A DNA stretch of 20,344 nucleotides from positions 1 through 20,344 of IMG/VR virus record IMGVR_UViG_3300028925_002833, one strand, 5' to 3'. Position 1 is the first letter of the stretch. Every line of letters begins with the position of its first letter. The notes beneath the pieces are model-generated. The model did not search any database and was not told where the DNA came from. It was given only the letters and a program-made list of their open reading frames with translations. Origin of the DNA: a virus. Shown here in pieces: positions 1-6,422 of this stretch. A program made the position numbers and the translations under genes.

Positions 1-1
1 A

Positions 2-340
2 AGCGAAGAAAAGATATTAGGTTCAAAATTTACTTTATCTTTACAAACTATGATAGCTGGGGGAATGGGACTTAGTAGCCTTATCGGAATGTGGTTTGCC
101 CTTCAAGCAGACATCCAAGAAGCTAAGGAATTGCCTGTACCTCTATCTTTATTCTCTCAAGAGTATCCAAGTAAGGGCATTAGTGATTTCAATTGGAGTC
201 CTTCTTACGAACAATATAAACAACAGATCTCTCAGCTCCAAAACGACAATGACGAGATTTTTGAGACGATTGAAGAATTACAAGCTGAAGTAAATAGCTT
301 AAACCAACAGGTTATTAATTTGAGAATTAAAGTTAAATGA
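2..340 (+). CDS. 5'-truncated small membrane/coiled-coil protein
   Basis: The reading frame is already open at base 2 and runs to a TGA at 338-340, so the window cuts the gene's 5' end; the first ATG at 50 is probably internal. The visible part has a Gly-rich hydrophobic stretch (MIAGGMGLSSLIGMWFAL) that could be one membrane segment, a Pro-containing linker, and a C-terminal Gln/Glu/Leu-rich helix with heptad character, probably a coiled coil. It overlaps the next gene by 4 bases (ATGA), which suggests translational coupling. The layout resembles small phage membrane proteins near virion genes, but I recognise no family and assign no function. Confidence 0.7.
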   Translation, partial: SEEKILGSKFTLSLQTMIAGGMGLSSLIGMWFALQADIQEAKELPVPLSLFSQEYPSKGISDFNWSPSYEQYKQQISQLQNDNDEIFETIEELQAEVNSLNQQVINLRIKVK

Positions 341-708
341 GATTACTTCTTTTATTCTCATTGATTTTTGGTCAACAGCAAGTAACAGATAAAAACTTTT
401 ACGGTGCTATTTACCAGGGCATCCACATGGTGAGATTCACAGCGGAATGGTCTGAAGATAATAAGAAAAACTTTTACCAGGGGAAATTTATTGTAGATGG
501 CGATAGTGCTTTTCACGGAACAGTAATGACTATCCTTCCTTCAAAGAACGTACCTGAAACTGTTAGAAAATTAAGATTAAGAAACTTCCCAAGTGTTGTT
601 TTATTTAAAGATGGTAAAAAGCAGAAAGTTTGGAAAGCTGATTTTGATGGCAAGCTTGATTTATCTACAGATGAATTAAGAAAAGCAATAGAAAAAATAG
701 TTAAATAA
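337..708 (+). CDS. exported thioredoxin-fold protein lacking the CxxC active site
   Basis: 123 residues. The first 15 (MRLLLLFSLIFGQQQ) look like a signal peptide or N-terminal anchor. The rest fits a thioredoxin fold: strand HMVRFTAEW (30-38), a helix, then LRNFPSVVLFKDGKK (81-95), whose Pro85 occupies the cis-proline position, and a final helix. Thioredoxins normally have WCxxC here; this protein has W38 followed by SEDN, and no cysteine at all. It cannot do dithiol chemistry, so a binding, chaperone or structural role is more likely. It is coupled to the preceding gene through an ATGA overlap. Fold assignment is fairly firm; function is open. Confidence 0.75.
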   Translation: MRLLLLFSLIFGQQQVTDKNFYGAIYQGIHMVRFTAEWSEDNKKNFYQGKFIVDGDSAFHGTVMTILPSKNVPETVRKLRLRNFPSVVLFKDGKKQKVWKADFDGKLDLSTDELRKAIEKIVK

Positions 709-723
709 TTAATTTCTTAGAAA

Positions 724-739
724 AAAGCCAGTAGGCTTT
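724..739 (+). terminator. hairpin in the gap after the thioredoxin-fold gene, possible weak terminator
   Basis: AAAGCC and GGCTTT form a perfect 6-bp stem around an AGTA tetraloop. Six A precede it and only three T are in the 3' arm, followed by G, so the U-tract is poor. It lies in the 65-base gap between two co-directional genes and may be a weak or bidirectional terminator or an RNA processing/stability hairpin. Confidence 0.4.
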
Positions 740-773
740 GTAACTAATAACAAAAACAGAAAGTAGGAGTTAA

Positions 774-998
774 ATGTCAAAAAAAGAAAAACAAAACGAA
801 CCAACTCTTGTCCTTGATGATAAAGAATATGTAATCAATGACCTGGGTGACGATGAAAAGCTAATGGTAGCTCACATCAATTCATTAAATCAAAAGGTCG
901 ATAATGCTCGCTTTAATCTTCAACAGATTGAAATGGGTAGGCAGGCGTTTGTAAGTAGCTTAAAAGCTAAGTTAGAAGCACCAGCCGTAGAGGCTTAA
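774..998 (+). CDS. small acidic phage protein, DUF6447-like
   Basis: 74 residues, preceded by AGGAG at 765-769 with 4 bases to the ATG. A charged N-terminus is followed by a short strand pair (LVLDDKEYVINDL) and one long helix rich in Leu, Gln and Asn that probably forms a coiled coil. This plan (small beta element, 'DL..e.k', long helix of roughly 45 residues) matches small proteins often found next to structural genes in marine phages and labelled DUF6447. That family match is from memory and was not searched. No catalytic residues are apparent. It stands between the hairpin at 724-739 and the lysis cassette and may be the first gene of that transcription unit. Confidence 0.7.
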   Translation: MSKKEKQNEPTLVLDDKEYVINDLGDDEKLMVAHINSLNQKVDNARFNLQQIEMGRQAFVSSLKAKLEAPAVEA

Positions 999-1013
999 GC
1001 GTTGGGGGGGAGC

Positions 1014-1277
1014 ATGGAAAAACTACTAATACAAGAGTGGGGTATTGTTGGTTGTCTTTTGGCCTTATTCTTTGGCCAGATCATGTTCCTCCAAAAAACG
1101 CTTTTAAAAAAACTTCAAGAGACTGACGAAAAAGTCATAGCCTTAATCAATAGATGGAATCGGTCTGATGAGATAAATTCATCAGCTCGTGACCGCAGAC
1201 ATGAACAAATTTTAGAACAGGTTAATAGAATCACGGATAATCAAAACTTTATCAAAGGAAAGATTAATTCAAGATGA
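1014..1277 (+). CDS. single-pass membrane protein with coiled coil, lysis cassette
   Basis: 87 residues from ATG 1014. A TTG at 1002 would add four residues, but the run of G just before 1014 favours the ATG. Residues 8-30 (EWGIVGCLLALFFGQIMFL region) form one hydrophobic segment, followed by a charged, probably coiled-coil, soluble region. The topology (short N-terminus, one TM, long charged tail) is seen in holin-associated proteins and in inner-membrane spanins. It overlaps the next gene by 4 bases and lies three genes upstream of the endolysin, so a role in membrane lesion formation or spanning is inferred from context; no family is recognised. Confidence 0.7.
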   Translation: MEKLLIQEWGIVGCLLALFFGQIMFLQKTLLKKLQETDEKVIALINRWNRSDEINSSARDRRHEQILEQVNRITDNQNFIKGKINSR

Positions 1278-1507
1278 AAAGGTCTGAAGTAGATGACTAT
1301 CGGGATGAGATGCTAGAGCGAATGACACGCCTAGAAACTAAGTACGATTCTCATGTAGAGATTACAAAAGAGATTCGTGTTGATGTTAAGGCTCAAAATG
1401 GCCGAGTGCGTTCTTTAGAGAACAAACAGTCTTGGTTCACAGGCATCCTAGCATCGCTTACTTTTATCTTTAGTAGTCTTTTTGCTTTCTTTAAAGGAGA
1501 ATATTAA
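1274..1507 (+). CDS. tail-anchored holin-like (XhlA-type) protein
   Basis: 77 residues: a charged amphipathic N-terminal helix with heptad pattern (about 1-50) and one C-terminal hydrophobic segment (WFTGILASLTFIFSSLFAFF, about 54-73) ending in KGEY. This arrangement, including a basic turn just before the membrane segment, is typical of XhlA-like hemolysin/holin helper proteins of phages and prophages. It starts inside the stop of the preceding membrane gene (ATGA). With the adjacent tiny membrane proteins and the M15 endolysin it forms the lysis cassette. Which of the small proteins is the pore-forming holin cannot be told from sequence. Confidence 0.7.
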   Translation: MKRSEVDDYRDEMLERMTRLETKYDSHVEITKEIRVDVKAQNGRVRSLENKQSWFTGILASLTFIFSSLFAFFKGEY

Positions 1508-1651
1508 ATGGAATTTTTACAAAACAATTGGGAATATGCAATCATCGCAATCTTAGCTATAGATAAAGCAGTCGCGTTAAGTCCTTCCACATGGGATGAT
1601 TTAATCTGGACCGCAGTTAAGAAGTCGATATATAAGGTAGCAGGGAAATAA
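1508..1651 (+). CDS. 47-aa hydrophobic lysis-cassette protein, holin candidate
   Basis: A small gene beginning directly after the previous stop, with AAAGGAGA upstream of the ATG. The product starts MEFLQNNWEYAIIAILAIDK, has one hydrophobic segment (about 8-24), then SPSTWDDLIWTAVKKSIYK, an amphipathic stretch with a basic C-terminus. Short proteins of the pattern 'NW..v..ilaiDK.va.tPt.wDDl.wt..k' are common beside phage endolysins as I recall, and are often left unannotated. A holin or antiholin role is inferred from size, topology and position. Confidence 0.7.
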   Translation: MEFLQNNWEYAIIAILAIDKAVALSPSTWDDLIWTAVKKSIYKVAGK

Positions 1652-1652
1652 T

Positions 1653-1808
1653 ATGATCAAAAGAGTAATTGGGCGCTTAGTCAAAAAACATGGTATGAAG
1701 AAATTGCTTATTATGGTAGGCGATTGGGCAGTTGGAGCTTCTAAGTCAGATAAAGATGATGAAGCTTGGGAGATGGTAGTAAAGCCATTTATTGAAGAGA
1801 ACTTTTAA
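1653..1808 (+). CDS. 51-aa basic/amphipathic lysis-cassette protein
   Basis: Starts one base after the preceding stop and ends with TAATG shared with the endolysin start, so translation of the endolysin is probably coupled to it. The product begins MIKRVIGRLVKKHGMKKLL, has a short hydrophobic core (LLIMVGDWAVGA) and an acidic C-terminus. It is the usual partner of the preceding 47-aa protein type in phage genomes (from memory). No enzyme motif is present; a membrane-active helper role is inferred only from composition and context. Confidence 0.65.
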   Translation: MIKRVIGRLVKKHGMKKLLIMVGDWAVGASKSDKDDEAWEMVVKPFIEENF

Positions 1809-2197
1809 TGCCTAGATTTGGCAGTCGCTCAAAGCGAAGGTTGCAAGGCGTAGATGCAAAGCTAATTAGTGTCTTGAATGAGGTTGTAAAACATTATGAC
1901 CTTACGGTACTTGAAGGAAAGCGAAGTAAAGAACGTCAAGAAGAGCTTGTGGCTAAGGGCGCATCTAAAACTATGAAGAGCAAACACCTGGAAGGTAAAG
2001 CTGTTGATATTGCGCCTTATCCAATCCCAGACTGGGAAGATACTTATCAGTTCATTTATATGGCTGGCAGGATAATGCAAGAAGCTGATCGCTTAGGTGT
2101 AACTTTAAGGTATGGGGGCGATTGGGACATGGACGAGACAGTAGTTTCAGACCAGACATTCCAAGACCTTGTGCATTTTGAAATTTATGAAAAGTAG
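1808..2197 (+). CDS. endolysin, M15-family zinc peptidase (L-Ala-D-Glu or D-Ala-D-Ala type)
   Basis: 129 residues, the usual length for compact M15_4/VanY-type phage endolysins. Zinc-site motifs are complete: SKHLEGKAVDIAP (58-70) supplies His60 and Asp67 of SxHxxGxAxD, and LVHFE (121-125) supplies the third ligand His123 and probable catalytic Glu125. An R-S-x-x-R-Q-E-E-L segment near 39-47 matches the conserved N-terminal substrate loop region. It would cleave the peptide stems of peptidoglycan at the end of infection. There is no signal peptide, so export must depend on a holin; four tiny membrane-linked genes upstream fit that. The start overlaps the preceding stop (TAATG). Confidence 0.92.
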   Translation: MPRFGSRSKRRLQGVDAKLISVLNEVVKHYDLTVLEGKRSKERQEELVAKGASKTMKSKHLEGKAVDIAPYPIPDWEDTYQFIYMAGRIMQEADRLGVTLRYGGDWDMDETVVSDQTFQDLVHFEIYEK

Positions 2198-2215
2198 TCG
2201 AAAAGGGTTTAAGTA

Positions 2216-2446
2216 ATGACATTATCTGAACAGATGCAATCTATGATGGATGAGGTAAAAGCAATTCAGTTATTAACCAAGAGTATTTCAAAGGACATGG
2301 AAAACGATATGTCAATAAATGGAGTACGGAAGATTGCAAATCTAATGGCAATGATTGAAGGTTTAAAAGTCCCTGAGATAGTTTGTTCATTTGAAGAAGT
2401 TAATGGTATGGAATATTTTGATGAAACACAAAGTGGAATAGCGTAA
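2216..2446 (+). CDS. small helical protein of unknown function between endolysin and head-tail gene
   Basis: 76 residues, start supported by AAGGG 8 bases upstream. Mostly helical by composition (many Met, Glu, Lys, Leu), with an acidic C-terminus. It has no recognisable motif, signal or membrane segment. The stop overlaps the next gene's start (TAATG), so it is probably translated at a fixed ratio with the head-tail adaptor. It might be a small virion or assembly factor, but this is context only. Confidence 0.7.
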   Translation: MTLSEQMQSMMDEVKAIQLLTKSISKDMENDMSINGVRKIANLMAMIEGLKVPEIVCSFEEVNGMEYFDETQSGIA

Positions 2447-3423
2447 TGGCAACATACTTAGAATCATTTTGCAATATAACTACGGACCTTATGGGCGTAG
2501 AACCTAATATTGACAACTATGATCGCAAGCGTTTAATTCAGAATTTTCAAAGTTATGCATCGAATGTATATGTGGCTTTTAACAGCGGTTATGTATCGCA
2601 AAGTTATATTGATGGTAAAGAGATGAACATGCAAACTTCATTAGGAGCTGTTGATTCTTCAGATGATGCGTATTTTGATTCTGCTGCTGATGCTTTATAT
2701 GTTTATAGTTCTGTAGATCCAGATAATTTAGTTTATGAAGCAGCAGAGGATTGGGCTACAATTAAACAACGTGTAGTTAATGAACAAGCGGACCGCATTC
2801 GCTCTTATATCAATCGACCAATATTTAAACGTACTAAAGCAGAAGATCAAGGTGCATCTAGTCGTGAATACGACTTTGTATTGATTAATGGAAACGCAGG
2901 GTTAGCCTGTGCAGATTTAGTTAGATCCGTTGACCCAGAGAGGGCTAAGGACATCGAAGAGCGCTATATCTCTCCTGAAGGCGATGGTATGTTAGACTTA
3001 TTAAAAAGAGGCGATTACGCTCTTTGGCATGAGGCAACTTACGCAAAGAACGAGGGTCTACTTAGACCTATAAGTCTAAATGCAAACACTACAGGCGGTA
3101 TCCTAGATACTAAGATAACTGCTTTACCTTCTGTAGATTATGATGATGTGCGTGTAAAAATTACGGCTGGTGGTACATTTACTTCTGGTACAGCGAATAC
3201 ATCTGTAAAATATTCAGTATTTGTTAAGAATGATACTGGACTTGCCATAACTGAGGTTGTTCAATCTGAAGAAATCAATGGTGATTATCAAGGGTTGGCT
3301 TATGGGATGTATATAAGATTTAGTGAAGGGGTTTATACTACAAATGACCAATGGGGCATTATTGTTGTAGGGCAGCCAGAGGAACATGGTTCAGTTAAAT
3401 CAGAGCAAGTAAGTAGGAGATAG
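2446..3423 (+). CDS. putative head-tail adaptor/connector protein with C-terminal beta domain
   Basis: 325 residues. About 1-200 is mainly helical, with a helix-rich section (AEDWATIKQRVVNEQADRIR) and IRSYINRP-like turns seen in phage connector proteins of the gp6/gp15 type, which sit under the portal. About 215-315 is strand-rich (repeated short V/T/G strands), like an added Ig-like or beta-sandwich domain. Position between the lysis cassette and the two tail-completion paralogs, just before the tail tube gene, supports a role at the head-tail joint. No signature residue proves it; a minor structural protein of another kind is possible. Confidence 0.6.
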   Translation: MATYLESFCNITTDLMGVEPNIDNYDRKRLIQNFQSYASNVYVAFNSGYVSQSYIDGKEMNMQTSLGAVDSSDDAYFDSAADALYVYSSVDPDNLVYEAAEDWATIKQRVVNEQADRIRSYINRPIFKRTKAEDQGASSREYDFVLINGNAGLACADLVRSVDPERAKDIEERYISPEGDGMLDLLKRGDYALWHEATYAKNEGLLRPISLNANTTGGILDTKITALPSVDYDDVRVKITAGGTFTSGTANTSVKYSVFVKNDTGLAITEVVQSEEINGDYQGLAYGMYIRFSEGVYTTNDQWGIIVVGQPEEHGSVKSEQVSRR

Positions 3424-3425
3424 GT

Positions 3426-3506
3426 ATGCCAAAAGGTAAAGGTTACGGAGATGCAACAAGTAAGAAGAAAAAAAAGAAGAAAGTCCGCGTTACTAAACGT
3501 AAATAG
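3426..3506 (+). CDS. 26-aa poly-lysine miniprotein
   Basis: A very short ORF placed exactly between two structural genes: MPKGKGYGDATS, seven consecutive lysines, then VRVTKRK. The MPKGKGYG beginning is one I associate with tiny basic proteins inside the head-tail gene block of many phages (memory, not searched). Start lies 2 bases after the preceding stop, with GTAAGTAGGAGATAGGT upstream providing AGGAG. It could bind DNA or an acidic virion surface. The Lys run is partly encoded by an A-rich tract, so slippage is conceivable. Confidence 0.6.
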   Translation: MPKGKGYGDATSKKKKKKKVRVTKRK

Positions 3507-3512
3507 AGCTTT

Positions 3513-3956
3513 GTGGCTACACAATACACTTCAGTTCTTCGAGTCAATGTAATAGAACCTCTAGAGTCCTTAATCAAGGGCGAGTTCAACAAAATTCCAA
3601 TATATTATGATAGAGATTTTCAGAACAGAGGAAACTTTTTCTTAAGACTTATCCCTGTTCAAGACAAACTAGACCAACCCACCACTGAAGATCAAATTAG
3701 AGTTTATGGAATATTGCTTAGACTATACAGAAGAACACCTGGAGTATTTAGTAGGCGTAATAATCTTGAACAATTAATGAACTATGCAGATAGAATAAAG
3801 CGCTTGATTGGCAATAATTCAAACTACAGCCCTTCGTCAAGTTATAAATGGAATGATGCGGTAATAAGCTTTGTGAATTATGAACCACAATTAGAAGATA
3901 AAGAAATGGATTACCAGGTAGTAGATATTATGTTTAATTGCAATGTCTTAATATGA
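3513..3956 (+). CDS. putative tail completion/terminator protein, paralog 1
   Basis: 147 residues starting at GTG 3513; no ATG is available in frame near there, and the SD is weak (GAG at 3506-3508). It is clearly related to the next gene: shared features are a helix before 'EFNKIPIYYD', 'GNFFLRLIPVQD', 'R.Y.ILL', and the C-terminal 'YKWNDAVISFVNYEPQ' and 'FNCNV'. Two small alpha/beta proteins immediately upstream of the tail tube gene usually act as tail-completion and tail-terminator factors that cap the tube and join it to the head. The exact assignment is inferred from gene order. Confidence 0.65.
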   Translation: MATQYTSVLRVNVIEPLESLIKGEFNKIPIYYDRDFQNRGNFFLRLIPVQDKLDQPTTEDQIRVYGILLRLYRRTPGVFSRRNNLEQLMNYADRIKRLIGNNSNYSPSSSYKWNDAVISFVNYEPQLEDKEMDYQVVDIMFNCNVLI

Positions 3957-4540
3957 TCTCTTATAATAAAACCTATAACGAAAACGTATTAGATAATTTA
4001 AGACTAATTGTAGCTCAAGAATTTAGAAACGTCCCTATCCGTTATGACAAAGTTTATCGAGGTAACTCATTCTTTCAGCTCACACCTCAAAGAGATGAGA
4101 TTGTAGAATTGCGCTCTAACGGAGCGATTAGAGAGTATTCGATACTTTTAACCTATAATGAAAAAGAACGTGGTAGGTACACCAAGAAACGCAGTTTAGA
4201 TACACGCATTGATATTATAGAGCGATTAAAGGAAGTATTGAGAGTTAATGTAGCAAGTATTGACGAATTCTCTACTTTCGTTACTTCCACTGGTAGTAAT
4301 TTCCTTACTAGCGATGGCGATGAATTAAGGTTAGTTAAAAGACCGATAATGATTACGAGTTTAGATCGGTTCTTTATTGCCTCAGATGGACTAGCGTTTA
4401 CGGTCTTTCCAGCAGCCAATTCATATGAATGGCATAACGCAAGATTGGATTCTGTAAACTATGATTTAGAAAGTGAACACCCTTCTTACTTAACTGCGAC
4501 TGTAGAGTTTAAATGTTTAGTAGAAGAGGCCTATGCGTAA
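3953..4540 (+). CDS. putative tail completion/terminator protein, paralog 2 with inserted segment
   Basis: 195 residues from ATG 3953, which overlaps the previous stop (ATGA); an ATG at 3938 lies inside the upstream gene and is less likely. It matches paralog 1 at 'EFRNVPIRYD' (23-32), 'GNSFFQLTPQRDE' (37-49), 'REYSILL' (60-66), 'NSYEWHNARLDSVNYD' (156-171) and 'EFKCLV' (185-190). Between the two conserved halves it carries about 55 extra residues (100-155), strand-rich with repeated S/T-x-D-G turns, absent from paralog 1. The pair is best explained by duplication followed by insertion or loss of this segment. A role at the tail-head interface is inferred. Confidence 0.65.
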   Translation: MISYNKTYNENVLDNLRLIVAQEFRNVPIRYDKVYRGNSFFQLTPQRDEIVELRSNGAIREYSILLTYNEKERGRYTKKRSLDTRIDIIERLKEVLRVNVASIDEFSTFVTSTGSNFLTSDGDELRLVKRPIMITSLDRFFIASDGLAFTVFPAANSYEWHNARLDSVNYDLESEHPSYLTATVEFKCLVEEAYA

Positions 4541-4555
4541 ACGATTAAGGTATTA

Positions 4556-4732
4556 ATGATGGCAAAATATAAAGCAATTAAATTTATAGATCAGTTCGAT
4601 AGTTATAAAGGTTTAAAGAAAGACGACTGGGAAGCTTTAAATCGAGGAGAAGCGGTAGAGCTTGATAAAATACCAGAAACAGCAAAAGATTTTTTAGAAC
4701 AAGTAAATTCCAGGAAAAAGGAGTCTAAGTAA
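4556..4732 (+). CDS. 58-aa charged protein upstream of the tail tube gene
   Basis: Begins ATGATG (4556 or 4559), preceded by AAGG at 4547-4550, and ends with TAATG shared with the tail tube start, so it is likely co-translated with the tube protein. The product is charged and helical: MAKYKAIKFIDQFDSYKGL, then 'DDWEALNRGEAVELDKIPETAKDF', then KKESK (pieces quoted separately; no enzyme motif). The 'W..L..Ge.vel..ip' pattern is reminiscent of short phage assembly proteins, but I recognise no named family. Confidence 0.65.
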   Translation: MMAKYKAIKFIDQFDSYKGLKKDDWEALNRGEAVELDKIPETAKDFLEQVNSRKKESK

Positions 4733-5742
4733 TGTCATTAGACGGAGCAGCATATTCACCAAAAGAGTTTCAATTAGCAATAAAAGTTGATTCTACTATT
4801 GGTGCGCAAAGCAGTACAGGATCAATGAACCTTGTCAATGTAGACAGTGTTGAGATGCCTAATTTTAATTTAACCCAAGTCTTGGATGTCAGAAGCGGTT
4901 CAGACGGTCGAGTGTTTGATGTAGCTGATGCCTTAACAGATGAAAAAGGCGTATCTAAAGAGATAACATTCTCTGGTATCTTTGATGAAACTGTCGGTTC
5001 TTTATTGCTTCAGAATTGTACAGGAGTCGCTCAAGCAACTGATGTAGTGACCGTTCCTGCTACTTATACACCACCAGAGCTTGAGACTGGAGCAGCTTCT
5101 GCAATTAATAAAACAATTACTATAGCAGTTATCGCACCAGCTACTTCTGCTGGAAATAGATCTATTATATTTCCTGGCTGTACAATAACAAGCTTAACAA
5201 TCTCTGGTGACATGTCGAATGAATCGGGTCGTTTGAAATTTTCAGCTACAGCTAAAACAGGATATATTAGTAGTTTTACACAAGCTGCGCCATCATCTCC
5301 AACTGCTTATTCAACAACTTTTTATTCACTAGCTACTTTAGCAGGCACAGAACAAAAAACAATTGCTGGTGCTACAAATTGTGTTATTCAAAGCTTCTCA
5401 TTAAATTTAGAAAATCCATCTGAATATATTGGACAGCATGATGCTAACGGAAATCCAGAGGCTATTGTTCGCGCAATTCCTGAGTTATCAGCCACTTTAG
5501 ATGCTACAGTAAAATATGACAATCAAACAGCAGAATTTCCAACCACTATGAAAGCTGGTGGAGATGTTATTTGCAATCTAGCTAACGATTCAACTATTGC
5601 TGATGCTACAGGCTTTGGATTTATAGGAAGTTTTGGTAAAATTACAAGCGTAGCTTATAATGAAGCGAATGCGATGATGTATGATGTATCCGTTAAGTTT
5701 GGTGCATCTGGTGCAAATCCGATGATTGCTATTACAACTTAA
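4732..5742 (+). CDS. major tail tube protein
   Basis: 336 residues, strand-rich and low in charge, with repeated Ser/Thr/Gly/Ala segments, as expected of a tube-forming tail protein. It has the canonical neighbours: tail-completion genes before it and a frameshifting chaperone plus tape measure gene after it. A duplicated architecture is suggested: two beta halves each containing an 'I.S....E.S...L...A' type strand (about 150-170 and 225-250), with an Ala/Thr-rich linker. The start uses the TAATG overlap and an upstream AAAAAGGAG. Expected to be among the most abundant virion proteins. Its length is greater than single-domain tube proteins, so an additional Ig-like domain is possible. Confidence 0.8.
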   Translation: MSLDGAAYSPKEFQLAIKVDSTIGAQSSTGSMNLVNVDSVEMPNFNLTQVLDVRSGSDGRVFDVADALTDEKGVSKEITFSGIFDETVGSLLLQNCTGVAQATDVVTVPATYTPPELETGAASAINKTITIAVIAPATSAGNRSIIFPGCTITSLTISGDMSNESGRLKFSATAKTGYISSFTQAAPSSPTAYSTTFYSLATLAGTEQKTIAGATNCVIQSFSLNLENPSEYIGQHDANGNPEAIVRAIPELSATLDATVKYDNQTAEFPTTMKAGGDVICNLANDSTIADATGFGFIGSFGKITSVAYNEANAMMYDVSVKFGASGANPMIAITT

Positions 5743-5751
5743 TAAAGAATT

Positions 5752-6024
5752 ATGATAAAAACCCCACATGGTGAATTTGAAATTCGCCCTATCACCTTTG
5801 GTGAACGTAGAGAATTACATCGATTGGAAATGAAAGTGTTTTGGGATGACGAAATAGAACGAGATGCTTACTTTGATCTTTTAAATTGGTGCATGACTAA
5901 AGCCTTCCAAAATCCAGAAGAAACCCTAAAAGACCTAGATGATGCACAAATAGATGAAGTGCTAAATGAAGTCTATTTAGAATATAAAGGTTTATCTAAA
6001 AAAAAGAACTTAAAGTCAGGATAG
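5752..6024 (+). CDS. tail assembly chaperone, short (gpG-like) product
   Basis: 90 residues, acidic and helical after a short N-terminal beta element (TPHGEFEIRPITFGERRELH). It lies between the tube and tape measure genes, where dsDNA phages encode a pair of chaperones, gpG and gpGT, that coat the tape measure protein during tail assembly and are absent from the virion. Just before its stop (TAG 6022-6024) it reads AAA AAG at 6001-6006, preceded by A, giving the classic slippery heptamer in the correct phase. Most ribosomes should finish here; a minority shift to make the long form. Confidence 0.85.
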   Translation: MIKTPHGEFEIRPITFGERRELHRLEMKVFWDDEIERDAYFDLLNWCMTKAFQNPEETLKDLDDAQIDEVLNEVYLEYKGLSKKKNLKSG

Positions 6025-6422
6025 CAACCTGGTGTAACTTCTTCGGATGGGGAAATAGTCTTTTCCCTGTAAAATTTAAAGCTTATGAAGCTCAGAGTCC
6101 AACTTTGTCTGAGGTAATAACATTTACTAAAGACGAAATCTGGAATGAGTGTAGGCGCATCGTAGCAGAAGATAATCATAATAAATTCTCTTTAGGCCAA
6201 AACTTATACTATAACCTCAATTTCTTTTGTAACCCTAAGTTCTTTATGGATAGAGAGATAGAAGGATATATAGAAGATTATTTTGTATCTACGAGGTTTA
6301 ATTTGCCCCTTTCACAAACTCTACATGAAGCCGATGCTAAGACTATTGACATCTTTCGTGTTATTAGTGAGGAGATTAGTGCTTGTGAGAAACGATCAGG
6401 GGAAATAAATAATGGCAAATAA
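5752..6422 (+). CDS. tail assembly chaperone, long frameshift fusion (gpGT-like), join 5752-6006 and 6006-6422
   Basis: The -1 shift fuses the first 85 residues of the short chaperone to 138 residues encoded from G6006 onward, for about 223 in total. The second part begins ELKVRIATWCNFFGWGN and ends EISACEKRSGEINNGK. No good independent start exists for it: the only nearby option is TTG at 6105 without an SD, and the frame is open right back to the slippery site. The fusion's C-terminal T domain would recruit tube subunits to the chaperone-coated tape measure protein. The stop overlaps the tape measure start by 11 bases, matching the conserved order tube, G/GT, tape measure. Confidence 0.85.
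6000..6006 (+). promoter_or_regulatory. programmed -1 ribosomal frameshift site A AAA AAG
   Basis: The heptamer is in the zero-frame phase X XXY YYZ of the short chaperone frame. Shifting by -1 lets ribosomes re-read G6006 and enter a frame that stays open to 6422. Likely stimulators are visible on both sides: AAAGG at 5986-5990, 9 bases upstream, an SD-like element as in dnaX, and a short hairpin CAGG/CCTG (6017-6020 with 6028-6031) about 10 bases downstream. A AAA AAG is the most efficient known bacterial slippery sequence. Confidence 0.88.

Noticed and set aside
6105-6422. Independent gene starting at TTG 6105
   Set aside because: No SD, and the frame is open without a break back to the slippery site at 6000-6006; it is the C-terminal part of the frameshift product.
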